Shown in pieces: positions 30,424 through 42,058 of a stretch of DNA of 64,000 nt; the first letter of the stretch is position 1, and every line of letters starts with the position of its first letter. The DNA comes from Septoria linicola. Its lineage: Eukaryota; Ascomycota; Dothideomycetes; Mycosphaerellales; Mycosphaerellaceae. The position numbers and the translations under genes are program-made. The notes beneath the pieces were generated by a model. The model did no database searches. It was given only the letters and a program-made list of their open reading frames with translations, and had not been told where the DNA came from. The stretch spans positions 806,001 through 870,000 of the forward strand of contig CP099423.1 in NCBI GenBank assembly GCA_024114885.1. The letters are read 5' to 3'.

Positions 30424-31214
30424 CTAAGCCATAACCTTCTTGCCACAGATTCCTGCCAATAGCTCCATCACACGGCTCACGAATGCCTCCGAGTCTTCCC
30501 GCGTTGAATCTGGAGACTTCAGAGCGGCACCCAGCTCAATCAGCTTTTGGTCCTCATTCCAGTCATCCACCTGGTTGGACCAAGTGAGAAAGCATGGCCA
30601 GCAGCCATCAGTCTCAGCCCACTTTGACCGATCGCATTGTGGGTGGCGAGTGATAAGTGGCTCGATGGTTCCCTTCGACAAGTTCACGAGCAAGGAGAGC
30701 TTGCCGAACATGGTGAGTTGATGGATCTGGTAGCGGTCGAGCGAGAATCGGGCTGTCTTGAGAGCTGCGAGCGGTCTGCTATCCATCCACGCTTTCACCT
30801 CATCTAGCTGCTTGTCGTTCGTTGCCCTGTGCGTGCCAAACATGAAGATATTGGAGCGATAGTAGATGCCGAGTGTCTCAGTTCGCATGGCGCGGCACAG
30901 GCACAGGAGTGGATTGGTGAAGTGACAGTCCCAGCTCCAGTACTCGCCGGTCATGGTAATGCAGCATGTTCCGTTGGTATCGGAGATGGTGCCGACATTG
31001 AGGGTGCGACGAGCGATGGCTTGGTCGATTGGAAGCACGAGATCGTAAATTCGGTTTCGTAACTCGCCTGGTAATTTGAGCAGCGGGCTGTCGTTGTTCA
31101 TCAGCTGGCGGCGCTCACGCCTCTCTTCGATGAAGCTGTGATGATCATTAGCGGCTGCTATGAAGCAAAGCAGTCTGCAACTTACACGCCATTTGCTGTG
31201 ACTCTGCCCGCCAT
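30424..31214 (-). CDS. F-box-like (LPGELRNRIYDLVL) fungal protein
   Basis: Best model has a short first exon, 31214-31186 (MAGRVTANG plus two bases), a 50-nt GTAAGT...CACAG intron, and exon 2 31135-30424, for 246 residues. The join is in phase and gives VFIEERRERRQLMNN before LLKLPGELRNRIYDLVL, the hallmark of fungal LELR/F-box-like proteins. Remaining residues carry WSWDCHFTNPLLCLCRAMR and RSNIFMFGT, typical of the family (the conserved YYRSNIFMF-type strand), and a helical C-terminus. A longer unspliced frame upstream to 31290 exists but includes the intron. Function unknown; ubiquitin-ligase adaptor is only a guess from the motif. Confidence 0.7.
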
Positions 31215-31573
31215 GGTCGCTCACCGTGCTTTGTAGTGAGCATTCAGAGCAAGTTCTTGTTGTGGTTAGCAAGTAATCTCGAGCATGCACGCTAGGCTAG
31301 GCAGCTAGCCGACTGTCGCGCCTCCACTGCGATCACCAGCGTTAAACCCCTCGAGCAATTTGTTATGTAACCTTCTCGGCAGTTGCAAACACATCCGAGT
31401 GATGCTCGTACGATTCGAAGATAGAGTGTATAGTAACAGTTCAATTCGCAATCAGCGAAACCCTACAAAAAGGACCTCGGGGCTATGCAACGACCACAAA
31501 CACCTCTGCAATGCTCCGATACCTCTTCAATAACGCCATCACCAATCAATAAGCATCGCACCGCCGTGTCAGC
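31215..31573. other. Intergenic, nothing seen
   Basis: 359 nt upstream of the F-box-like gene and downstream of the next minus-strand gene. No supported feature. Confidence 0.4.
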
Positions 31574-32271
31574 TTACACCAACTTCTCCTGCTCACCATA
31601 GCCACCCTTCTTCTCGTCGGTCCAGTTCCTGATTTGGATCTCTCTCAACTTGGCTTCTTTCTCGTCATCGTCTCGGATGATTGCCATGACTCGATCGTGG
31701 GGAGTCTCGCCTTGCGCGCCACTGTGCCCAGCTGCAAAGTTGGACCATGTTTTAGCAACCTTTGGCGCTTTCGCAGCCTTCTGTTTCGGCTGCTCGGGCT
31801 CAACACCACCAAGCATTGGAAAAGGATTCTCGTTCGAGTAGCCGATAATGTATGGCCGAAATCCTTCTTCTGAGAGAGAGTCGAACATGGACTTGACTGC
31901 TTCCCACTTGTGCAGAGGAAAGTCTTTTTGGCCCTGCGTGCCGACATGCTGTGGACTGTCAGTAAGCTGTCCATAGTCACATTGCGAATCGCATTGCAGT
32001 CTAAGGGGGGCAGACTGGGTGGCTCGTCATCGGAACGTACTGTGAAAAAGATGATCCTCAAATGACCACCTGGCAGATCTGTGATACTCCACAGATCAGG
32101 TCTCCCTAGTCGAGAGAGTGCCTGCAGCTTGTACTTCTGGTAGAATGGCATCTTATCCTCGAATCCACCAAAAGTCCGATTATCATAAAAGACCTGGATC
32201 TGACCAGGATCATAGCGGCCGGCTCGCTGGGGGTCGAAGTTGTCGAGCTCATCTTGTGTTACGTAGACCAT
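31574..32271 (-). CDS. Uncharacterised 201-residue protein, two exons
   Basis: Exon 1 32271-32041 (77 codons) and exon 2 31948-31574 join in phase 0 over a 92-nt GTACGT...CACAG intron. The joined protein runs DLPGGHLRIIFFT then HVGTQGQKDFPLHKWEAV, a smooth join inside what looks like one domain: beta-rich start (GQIQVFYDNRTFGGFEDKMPFYQKYKL), a WSITDL segment, then MFDSLSEEGFRPYIIGYSNENPFPML. The last 70 residues are Lys/Glu-rich and likely disordered or helical (KQKAAKAPKVAKTW, DDDEKEAKLREIQIRNW). No family recognised, no signal peptide or membrane segment. Divergent from HRQ1, 253 nt from its proposed start. Confidence 0.65.
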
Positions 32272-32524
32272 GTTGAAAGAAGCACAGATACGTCTAATAG
32301 AACTTGCTCGAGGAGGAATTGATGCTTCCTATGGGCGCAAGACGTGCGTTATTACGCCGAGCAGAGTTGCGTGGCTATGGCCGATGCTTGACGTGGTTTC
32401 TTCAAATCTTGGTCTATGCCATGGTACTGCAATCAAAACCCAGAGGTATCACGTTCGGAAGGACAAAGGCAGATTGTGCTTACTCTGACCGTCTTATTCG
32501 CTCTTGCCTGCGATTGAGGGATAT

Positions 32525-35500
32525 ATGTCCACGTCCTTCTCAGGTTTGTAATCGGCAAGAGACGGACCGATCGGCGAGGGCAAGTGAATGCAGATCAGCT
32601 GATCGACGCGCTCGCTTCGCGTCAAACTGGCGAAGGCAATGTCGTCACGATTGGTGGCTTGAAAGAAGAAGTCCACGAGGCATTGTTGCTGCCGGACAGC
32701 ATTTGGATGAACGACATGACAGGTTAGACAGCACTGCTGGTAAATGACATGGTCAAGCTGCAGGCAGCGACAGTCGCGCCTCGTCTGGCCGGCAACACGA
32801 AGAAGAGAAAGCGAAAGACAGTGGAGGCAACGACCGACGATGCACAAGGTGGTGATGGCACAGATACGCAGCCAACGGCAGAGACAACCACTACTGTAGC
32901 CACAAAAGAGCATGATGGAGGCAAGAAGCCGCGTCGAACGACCAAGAAGGGCGACAAGCCGACACTCCAGCGAAACGAATCCTCGGCTGTGATCGAGACT
33001 TCGATACCATGGCCTGCCGAGTTCACCTCGTTGCAGCAGGTTCATCGAGCACTGAATCTCGTATATACATTTTGTTGCACGCGAAAGCATTTTGCCACCA
33101 CGATTGAAAACCTGCGCACCACAGTCGAGAAGAACATTGGCCGAGAGCTACTGGTCACCGATGTAGCGAAAGTGAAATGGCTTTTCCCACAGGCAGTAAA
33201 CTTCTTATACGTGGACGAAACTCTCCTTGAAGTAGCTTTGATGGGCGAGGAAGACTACAGAGGCAAGAAGGCAGCCAACGACTTCTTCCCCTCAAATCCT
33301 GCGGAGGAGCGTAACGTGCGGCAAGGCATGGGAAGGGAGGAGCACAAAGAGGTATTGTACTTTGAATTTGTCGATGGCGATCTCAAGCGACATGTTGTTG
33401 ATCCTACCACGGGTGAAGCAGTGAAGCCAAAGACCAAGATCAGGAATGAAGATCTCAAGATGCCAGTGTTCAGTCAGAAGCAGATGATGAAGCTCATCGA
33501 CAAACGCAACGCCAAGTTCACTTCCGTCATCAACAGCTGGCTGAACAAATGCGCGGAGCAAAATTGTGATCCGGTTCAAAAAATGGAGGAGGAGTACAAG
33601 CAGTACATTCCAACACCTAGCTACAGCAGACCAGCCACGCCCGCTCTCGAGGACAGTCTGCCCAGAAGCATACCCGAAGACAGAAAAACAATATCGGAGA
33701 TAGTGGAGGAGCTCAAGGGTCTCGAATGGTACACAGGACAAATTGTGCCGGATGGCCACCGGGTCTTTGATCCACAGCAGCCAGTCTACGGCGAGCTGAA
33801 CTTCAAACTCAGCCAGGAGCTAGTCAACGCATTGTACAACACTCGAAGTATACAGTCACTATACAGTCATCAAGCGGAGGCCATCAACGCTCTCCATGAA
33901 GGACACAACGTGATCGTGGCCACTTCTACCAGTTCTGGCAAATCTCTCATCTATCAACTTCCCGTCATCAATGCGCTCGAGTCTGATCGCAACACCCGAG
34001 CTATGTACATATTTCCAACAAAGGCACTTGCGCAAGATCAGCGGCGAAGCATGAAGGCCATTCTCAGCTATCTGCCAGGACTGGAAGATGTTCTGGTCGA
34101 GACCTTCGACGGAGATACTGCTTTCACCGATCGCAATTATATCAGAGATGAAGCACGGATTATCTTCACCAACCCAGACATGCTTCATCTCACGATTCTG
34201 CCACAGGAGGAGGCGTGGCGCATTTTTCTCAAGAACTTAAGATATGTGGTCATGGACGAGTTGCATGTCTACAATGGACTCTTCGGAGCACATGTCGCCT
34301 TCATCATGCGGCGGCTGAGAAGGATATGTGCAGCAGTGGGCAATCGCAAAGTCAAGTTCATCTCATGCTCAGCGACAGTCGCCAACCCCGAAGAGCATAT
34401 GAGAACGATATTCGGTATCGAGGACATCAAGCTCATCGACTTCGATGGTTCCCCTTGCGGCCGCAAAGAGTTTGTATGCTGGAATACACCGTACAAGGAT
34501 CCTGGTGATCCAACCAGTGGGCGCGGAGACACATTCATGGAGACTGCGCGTCTATTCTGCCAACTTGTGCTGCGTGGCGTCAGAGTGATCACATTCTGTC
34601 GAATACGAAAGCAATGTGAGATTTTGGTGGGAGCGATCAAAAACGAGCTCGAATCATTGGGGCGAACCGAGGTGATGAACCGTATCATGGCATACCGCGG
34701 AGGCTACACGCCGCAAGACCGGCGTCGCATCGAGAAGGAGATGTTCGAGGGGAAACTTGTAGGCATCATTGGCACAAGTGCTCTTGAGCTTGGAGTCGAT
34801 ATCGGCAGTCTTGATGCAGTCATCTCGCATGGATTTCCATATACGATTGCAAACTTGCGCCAACAATCTGGACGGGCTGGACGACGAAACAAAGACAGCG
34901 CGTCTTTCCTGGTAGGTGACTGCTTTCCCACAGATCAGTACTTCATGGCAAATCCAGACGAAATATTCACACGTCCCAATTGTGAGTTGCAGGTCGATCT
35001 GACCAATCTCTTGGTACTTGAAGGCCATGTGCAGTGCGCTGCATTCGAGATGCCTGTTGCGCCCGATGAAGACGAGAAGTACTTTTCGAAACAGCTATCT
35101 GAGCTATGCGACGATCGTCTACGCAAAGACAGCCTAGGATTCTATCACACAGCAGAACGATTCCTGCCACATCCATCACGTAGTGTTGCAATACGCGACA
35201 CTGAGGACAATCACTTCGCAATAGTTGACACAACTCATGGTCGCAACGTTGTCTTGGAAGAGCTCGAGGCCAGTCGTGCTTTCTTCACAATCTACGAGGG
35301 CGGTATCTTCCTACACCAGGGTAAGAAATACCTGGTAAAGCAGATGTCCACAGAAGAGATGATCGCCAAAGTGGAATTGGTCAAGGTCGACTGGATCACC
35401 CAACAACGAGACTTCACTGACATCGACCCTATCGAGACCGAAGCTATTCGTCGTATACCTGGGAGCCTTAGTCGAGCTTTCTTTGGTACAATCAAGATAT

Positions 35501-36258
35501 TGCAAAACGTCTTCGGCTTCTTCAAGCTCGACAAGAAGAATCGCATCCTTGACGCAGTGCAAGTAGACAACCCGCCGATCATCATTTTCAGCAAAGGCAT
35601 GTGGCTTGATGTGCCACGAGGGGCCATAGAGATCCTCAATAGCAGGAGGCTAAACTTGGCAGCTGGCATACACGCCGCTGAGCATGCGATTCTGTCGCTC
35701 ATGCCGAACTTTGTGATCAGCATGCCCGGAGATGTCAAGACAGAGTGTAAAGTTGCGATCAAAGAGTTCTCCAAGAAGGAAACCAGTCGCAAACGACCTG
35801 CTCGCTTGACCTTCTACGACGACAAAGGTGGCCAGCATGGCTCGGGCATTGCTGCAAAGGCGTTTGAGTTCATCGATCTCCTCCTCAACCAAGCTTGCGA
35901 TCGCGTCGAAGCTTGTCACTGTCTGGAAGGCTGTCTTGAGTGCTGCTGTAGTGAGCGGTGCAAGGAGGCCAATCAAGTCATGTCGAAAGCCGGCGCGGAG
36001 GTGATCTTGAAGTCCCTGCTGGGCAAGGAGATCGATGTGGACAACCTGCCGTGGGGTCCCGAGGACGAGCGCGTTCAAGCTGGAATTGAAACGATTATGT
36101 TCGCGACTGAAGTGAGGCCGAGAGCTGGCGCGAGGGTCGACGTTATCGAGGTGGAAAGAGACGCGAATGGGAAAGACACGAGGCGATATGTTGTGGGAGG
36201 CATTGGCGGTGATGAAGATGATCCAATCGTGGTCAAAGAAGAGCCCGTAGATGACTAG
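32525..36258 (+). CDS. HRQ1: RecQ4-like 3'-5' DNA helicase HRQ1
   Basis: SF2 helicase with roles in crosslink repair and telomere upkeep in yeasts. The main exon is open from an ATG at 32749 to 36258. I propose two tiny upstream exons, 32525-32543 and 32594-32722, with 50-nt and 45-nt introns joining main exon 32768-36258 in phase (1212 residues); the unspliced 1169-residue start is the conservative alternative. After a basic tail region (KKRKRK) come VHRALNLVYTFCCTRKHFATT, Walker A ATSTSSGKSLIYQLP (about 391 from 32749), VMDELHVYNGLFG (about 503, DELH as in Hrq1), SCSATVANPEEH, LELGVDIGSLDAVISHG, RQQSGRAGRRNKD, and the C-terminal MrfA/Hrq1-type Zn cluster CHCLEGCLECCCSERC. An acidic tail ends the protein. 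Confidence 0.93.
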
Positions 36259-38006
36259 ATCAGATCAAGATCAGACGACTAGTATATCGTAGTCCGAAGA
36301 CGTCTCGAACATGCCTGTGAACCGCTTCGTTTAGGTCGCTGATAACTCTCACGATAGATCAAGCACATCATTAAAGGTAGATTCAGAGTAGAAGCTGTAA
36401 TCTGCCATTCTCTGTCATTCTGGTACGGACGATGATCATGCTAAGAGCAATGCTCCCAAGACCAGGCATGTGTGAAGCTGATATATCGCCGCGACACAAG
36501 ATGTCAGGTCCATCGGACATGCTCGACTATAGACTGGTCAGATCGTAGCAGAAGATCTGCAAGAAGAGAGCCTGGGTGGAGGAGGAAGAAAGAGCATGTT
36601 CCCGAAACTGCCGTGGTGGTATCGGAAATACCACGCGTCGACCTCTGCTCCTGCTCGCGCGAGTGGCTGCACCTGTACCTGCTCGAGCGCGTTTGTACCT
36701 TGACATCGCCGGAGACAATACCCGTACATGCGCTATGTGTCTACATGTTGCTCTCGCAAAGCCAGGTCACGCTGTCGCTCTGCGGGCGCGCATAACAGAG
36801 CAAGAACGGTGTTAAGTTGGTCGCTTCAGGGGAATGGACTTCGATGAAGGCTTGCTCACATTATTATGGTAGACGCTGATGTATAGCAACCACATATAGC
36901 TCATCCATACACGATGAACCCAACCCGCAGCCCTTATGCGATACTGCCTCGCCGGCCCTCGAAGCGCAAGCCCGATGTTCACAAATCAATAGCAGCTGCA
37001 GGTATGTTGCTCAGGCCGAGGAGCATACTGGGCTGGAAGGAATACGACGGGCTTGTAGCGGTGGTAGGTATATGGACACAGTTCGTGAGTCGATCGAACT
37101 GCGGTAAGGATGAAGTGGCCGTGAGGAAGAGGGAATTGCTGGCCTGGCGGATCTCTGTCCTGGAACGCATGGACGAACCAAGCGTCGGGCTACTGACTAG
37201 ATGTCCGAACTCAAGGGACCCTGCCGGTGTAGGCGCTGCGTGACCTTCGGACAAGTACTCAATTGTAGTCTTTCGATCATCGCAACGTCTGTCCCGTTGG
37301 AAAGCGTAGTAGCGCTCGCTTTGACTACGATGGCAAAGTCAGGAGAGACCATCACGCGTGCTGCCTGAATGATCAGATGATTGATAAAGATTTCGCAAAG
37401 GTCAGAATTGTCTGCTCGAAGCTGGAAAGCACTCTGCGTGGCAAAGAGATACCTCTCTCGCTCAAGCTTGCACAGCAGACCTCGCAGGGCGAGCGCTCGG
37501 TGCTTCAATCTACGCAGTCTCTTCGTCTTGACCTAGAGCCTGGGAAAGTCTGCTCACGGTCCACCAGAGTGAAGGCTCTGCTACCAAGGGTTGCAAGAAA
37601 GGAGCGCTGCATCACAATCTGCAAGATCCAAGGGGGCTGCGCGCCGGAGCAGTGACACCCGAAGAACTGGGCGCCGGAGCAGTGTCAGTGAAGCGTGGAC
37701 ACACATGCTGGAGCAGTAATGGTCAAGAGATTGGGCGGTGGGGCAGTGTCAGTGAAGCCTTGCGAGGAGTGAGGCTCGCTGAAGCCCAGCTGTTGTTGTC
37801 AGCACGCACGCGTCGCTTCACTTTTGTGCACGATAGGCGCGTCAACAACGCGATGTGAGGCAGCTATTTTCGTATTGCCACCCAGCTTCGCTCGGCGTCA
37901 CAACAACAGAAGATTCTTCCTTTTCTTCCACCACACCCATCTCAATGTTGCAGCACAGCTCACTGGTTCGCGACACTCGCTCCAGCGCGAGCACAGCCAA
38001 GTAAAG
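36259..38006. other. Intergenic, holds a short degenerate repeat
   Basis: 1.7 kb. 36914-37000 has an ATG frame (MNPTRSPYAILPRRPSK) ending at a good GTATGT donor (37002), but no convincing downstream exon. A minus frame 37508-37197 is weakly protein-like without an ATG-linked exon. The repeat at 37641-37765 is listed apart. The last 150 nt carry the leader of the Upf1-like gene. Confidence 0.4.
37641..37765. repeat. Four degenerate 30- to 35-nt units
   Basis: Units begin at about 37641, 37671, 37706 and 37736 and share a core close to GCGCCGGAGCAGTGTCAGTG; the second and fourth share AGTGTCAGTGAAGC exactly. Lies about 240 nt before the Upf1-like ATG. Confidence 0.6.
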
Positions 38007-41000
38007 ATGGCATCGAGCTCGCCCTCAAACTCGCCGCCTCTGGCTGCCACACTTCCGCAACAGTACGCGTTGCCGCGTGAAGCCGATGCAAAGAGAACCA
38101 CCACTACTGACGCAACGTCCGAGGGAGGTACTCTGCCGATGCCACAACAGTATGGGAACGATCCTCCAGTCTACGAACACCTCCAACACATCTTCGATGC
38201 CGACACTCGAGGGCCAGTCACCGAGCACACTCGTGTCACCACCATATATGAGTACAACGACCGCCGACTGGACAACCGACTTCTGAGAAACCTTAGTGGC
38301 TTATCGTGGCCGATCATCCGTGCTCAGTGGCACATTCGTATCGGGGGACGATGGATAGCCTTTCCACCGACCCTGAATGGCCGGCATGGCTATGAAATCT
38401 TCGTTCGATTCAATAGACTTGTGCGTAACCGCCTTGAGATTCCGACAGCGCTATACTGATACATGACATAGCTCTTCGCACCAGCGTTCATTGTCGAAAT
38501 ACCGCTCTACGACTCAGACGCACGACTTCTAGGTCGCCTACGCCTGGAATTTCCATTCAATACACGCGACTCGAAGCGACTTACGGACTTCACCTGCACC
38601 TTAGCTACCGCCAAGACTGGTCCCAGCAGCATACAGTTCGAAGTGAGTGGTGCAAGCCTAGAAGGCTTCACGACCGTCGCGAGCTTCGAAAGACACCTGA
38701 CCTCGGACCAATTGGCGATAATTGACATTGCGAAATTTCATGGCACGGCAGGCAAACCGGTCACAATGATGTTTGCTCTTCAGACACAAGAGCTCTCAAT
38801 TTTGGACCATGACGCCTTATTTGAGATCATCAGTCGTCTTCCTGGCGGCCGAGGACAGCTGTTGCCATCGATAGGTCGAGATGAGTGGATTGGTTTCTTG
38901 CCGGATGATGTTAATGCTGTTGCAGGAGGAACACTGTTGACTACACTGCACAGACTGCCAACGTTTGGGCTTGAAAATGTTTGTGGCTTTACATTCACTT
39001 CTATTGAGCACTTCGATTTTGAGCAACGGACGGCCGAGAGAATCGCAAACGAGGAGGGTAACAGCGCCGTACATGTGTGGTCTCAAGCAAGACATCTCGG
39101 TGCGCTGTACGATCTAGACGGCCACGCCATACTCGCCATCAAGTTTGGTGAGCCTGTGACCTCCGACCGGGCCGGGAGGGCACGAAGGCAATTCAAGCTA
39201 CCAGACGACTTGGAGATTGACTGTAAACTTCAAGGATTGGAAGAGACCGAGATTACGGCCTGCCATGAACGAGATCTCATGGGTATTCAGCACCACACCA
39301 AGCACAACGCTTACTTTAAAATTACATCGGAATGGACTCAAGAACTGGAAAAGTCGTTGCAAGCACCGGATGACCCGAGCCCAACCTACATGACATTCTC
39401 GTGTCTGATACCACATCAGAATCGCTTCTGGATCTCTTCAGTTCATGCCACCTGCGACGCTCTTGCGCGGACTTCTCGCTGGCACTCACTCATGCTTGGC
39501 CAGTCGTTCGATGATGTGGAAATGGTTGATGTCATGGCCGGAATCAAGGGTGTGCCCATTGAACAGAAAACAAACGCAAAAAAGTGGTTGATCAGCTCCA
39601 AGCCCTGGAACCCCGAACAGTCGCGAGCGATCGAGAGCATGCATGCAGCTCCTGCTGGTATGTCTCTCGTGACGGGTCCCAAAGGCGTTGGCAAGTCAAC
39701 CTTGCTGGTGGCGATTGCAACATACTTCGTCATGCTCAATGGCCGCGCCCTCATCTCTGCTACAGAGAACAACCATGCCCAAGAGCTGGCGTCAACACTT
39801 TTCGACGTGCTTGCAACTGTCAGAAAGCCTGACGGCACACCAGTAAAGGCTTACACCAAGCAGTCACTGGCACGATATACACGCCTATCAGAAACGACCG
39901 CCGCACAGGCAGCGTTCAAGAAGGTTGGCCATCAGGACGGACGTGTCGGTGGTCTCGACGACTACAAATTCGCTATGCTGAATGAAAAGTTCCGGCAGAG
40001 TAGTGCATGGAAGTATTCCCTGTGCAACGCTGTGCATCAAGAAGCAGACAAAGGTGAATTGCACCACATGGCTCAGCTGCATGACTCCAAAGGTAGGCCG
40101 TATGGCGAACCTGTTGAGATTTGGCACGAGTTCAGAAGACTTCGGCGGGACGACGAGCACGGCGACATCGACTGGACCGACCGTGATGCCAAGATGGAGT
40201 TCAGGCACGTGTACAATGCCTGTGAAGGATATCTAATTGCGCATGCAGATATTCTGATCATCACCAACCCAAACGCCCGATGCAAGGAGATTGAACGCTA
40301 TTGGTACGAGCTGATCGATGATTATGGTGTCGAGATCAAGGCCCTCGCGGTGTTGATCAACCAGGCAGGCTCTGCACGGGAGATCGAAGCCTGGAATGTC
40401 ATCACGGCTAGGTTGCCACGACGTCCAGACCTCGTGATGATGTTTGGCGATATTCAGTGAGCTCAGCGCGACGTACTTCTGCGAGAATATTACTGACCAA
40501 AATCCAGACAGCTTGGACCCGTGAACACTAGCGCCGATCAAAAACCGCTTTGTAATCCTCTCGTCGGTCGCTTGAGCATATCGCTACTCGCACGACTCAT
40601 CATGCTTGACTTCCCAAGCGTGAACCTCACTGAGCAGCGTTTCATGGTAAGGCACACTCAACTGTGAGCTTTGCTGCACTCTAATGACAATTTACAGCAC
40701 TCCGAGCTGGTACATTTCCCAAGCCAGATGTTTTATGGCGGAGTTCTCACCACCGCGGCTGGTAGCGATCGTTCACTTGATGAGGTGGAACCTGGCCTCA
40801 AGACTGTCCTGCAGCAGGTCCTCTCGCGGGCTATCGTCGACAAAGCTGAACGAGCACAATTCGTGACGCAGAATGTGCCTGACAGTCGTCTCCGATTGTG
40901 CTACATCAATGCTGGAGAAGGTCCAGTCCAGACCAATGAGAGAAAGTCTGCCGTGGTCCTTGGCCATCTGGAAATTTTCTTCGCACATATTCTGCCAGCG

Positions 41001-42058
41001 TTGCAAGTACACTTTCAAGATCGTACGCATCAGGAAATCCTGATCATCGTGGCCTACGGCTATGCGGTAAGCTGCCAATGGATCATCACCGTCTCGAAAG
41101 ATAGCTAATTCTTCACAGAGGACCAGATACATCGAGTGCATGCACGGCCTTAGGGAAGGGCAAGGCTACGCAGAGACTTTCTACCCTCGCATCATGTCCA
41201 TAGATGGATCCAAGGGCCATACTGCGAGCATGGTATTCTTTGATGGCTCGATGCAATATCGGAACCGCCTAGGCAAGTTGCTTTGATATGCGAGTCGACT
41301 GAGTCTGCTGACAATTCACAGGATTTCTGAACGACGCAGGAAGAGCTAACGTGGCAATGACTCGCGCCACTCAGATTTTCTGGATCATCGGGGGGTCACT
41401 CAAGCTTCAGTATCGCGGCAGTGCGTCCAACACGCATTCAGCCTTTCCCAGGCTGAAGGAAGTGTTGCAAGCTACCGGAAAGGTCATTGACTTCGCGCCG
41501 CCGGAGATGCCGACAACTGTACGACGACTCACCTCAGGCGGCCATCACGCGTCATCCAATGGCGCTATGGAGCCCATTCCTGACTTACAGCTCGCTGTTC
41601 GGGCAATGGGAGTGGCTCCTGAGAGCATCAGCACTCAAGACATTTCTAGGAGTGATCCATTCGAGCACCTAAGCGACGAGCACGAGCCAGAAAGCAATGA
41701 TGCGGCCCTGTTCTTCGCCGCGGTTCAGCGACTTCGCGTTCCACGCGAGATTCTGGCGCACACAATTCCTGCTCCATCTGAGCCGGCCTACTCCGAAGAG
41801 TTTCAGGTCGCAGCTGAAGACGACCGTGAGGAATCTGAAGGCAACTATACAAGCGGGCCCACAGATGAAGAACGTTTCTTCCGAATCGCAGGACGTCTTC
41901 GAGGGTCGCGTGATGTACCGAGCGCTACGTCTCGACCAAACATACTGCCTGAAGTGCACGAGAACGTTGTGGAGATTGATGTGCGGAACACTGGCAGTGA
42001 TGAGGAAGCAGCCAAGTTCTTAGCGCTCGCCAGCCGCCTAAGAAAATATAAGGTCTGA
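38007..42058 (+). CDS. Upf1-like SF1 helicase-fold protein, probably ATPase-impaired
   Basis: Six exons: 38007-38420, 38472-40456, 40508-40646, 40698-41066, 41119-41272, 41322-42058; introns 49-52 nt, all phases match, 1265 residues. Residues 1-500 are not recognised. From about 525 an SF1B helicase core follows Upf1 order: Q-like PWNPEQSRAIESM, Walker A GPKGVGKSTLL (about 540), then VLINQAGSAREIEAWNVI where Upf1 has the Walker B DEA (about 767), GDIQQLGPV, LTEQRFMHSELVHFPSQMFYGGVL, SIDGSKGHTASMVFFDG, and FLNDAGRANVAMTRATQI. Thus motifs III, IV and most of VI are kept, motif II Asp-Glu is Asn-Gln, and the motif V Gln is Lys. The last intron uses a GC donor. The C-terminal 200 residues are acidic with two AALFFAAVQRLR/EERFFRIAGRLR-like repeats. 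Confidence 0.85.
41273..41321 (+). other. GC-AG intron in the Upf1-like gene
   Basis: Exon 5 ends CCTAG and the intron begins GCAAGT, then ends CTGACAATTCACAG with a CTGAC branch site. Only this GC donor gives the phase-1 join that yields NRLGFLNDAGRANVAMTRA; the nearest GT donor breaks the frame. Confidence 0.8.

Noticed and set aside
37197..37508. Minus-strand 103-codon frame (MKHRALALRGLLCKLERERYL...)
   Set aside because: Weakly protein-like, but no in-phase upstream exon with ATG could be built and the opposite strand is also open; not enough to call.
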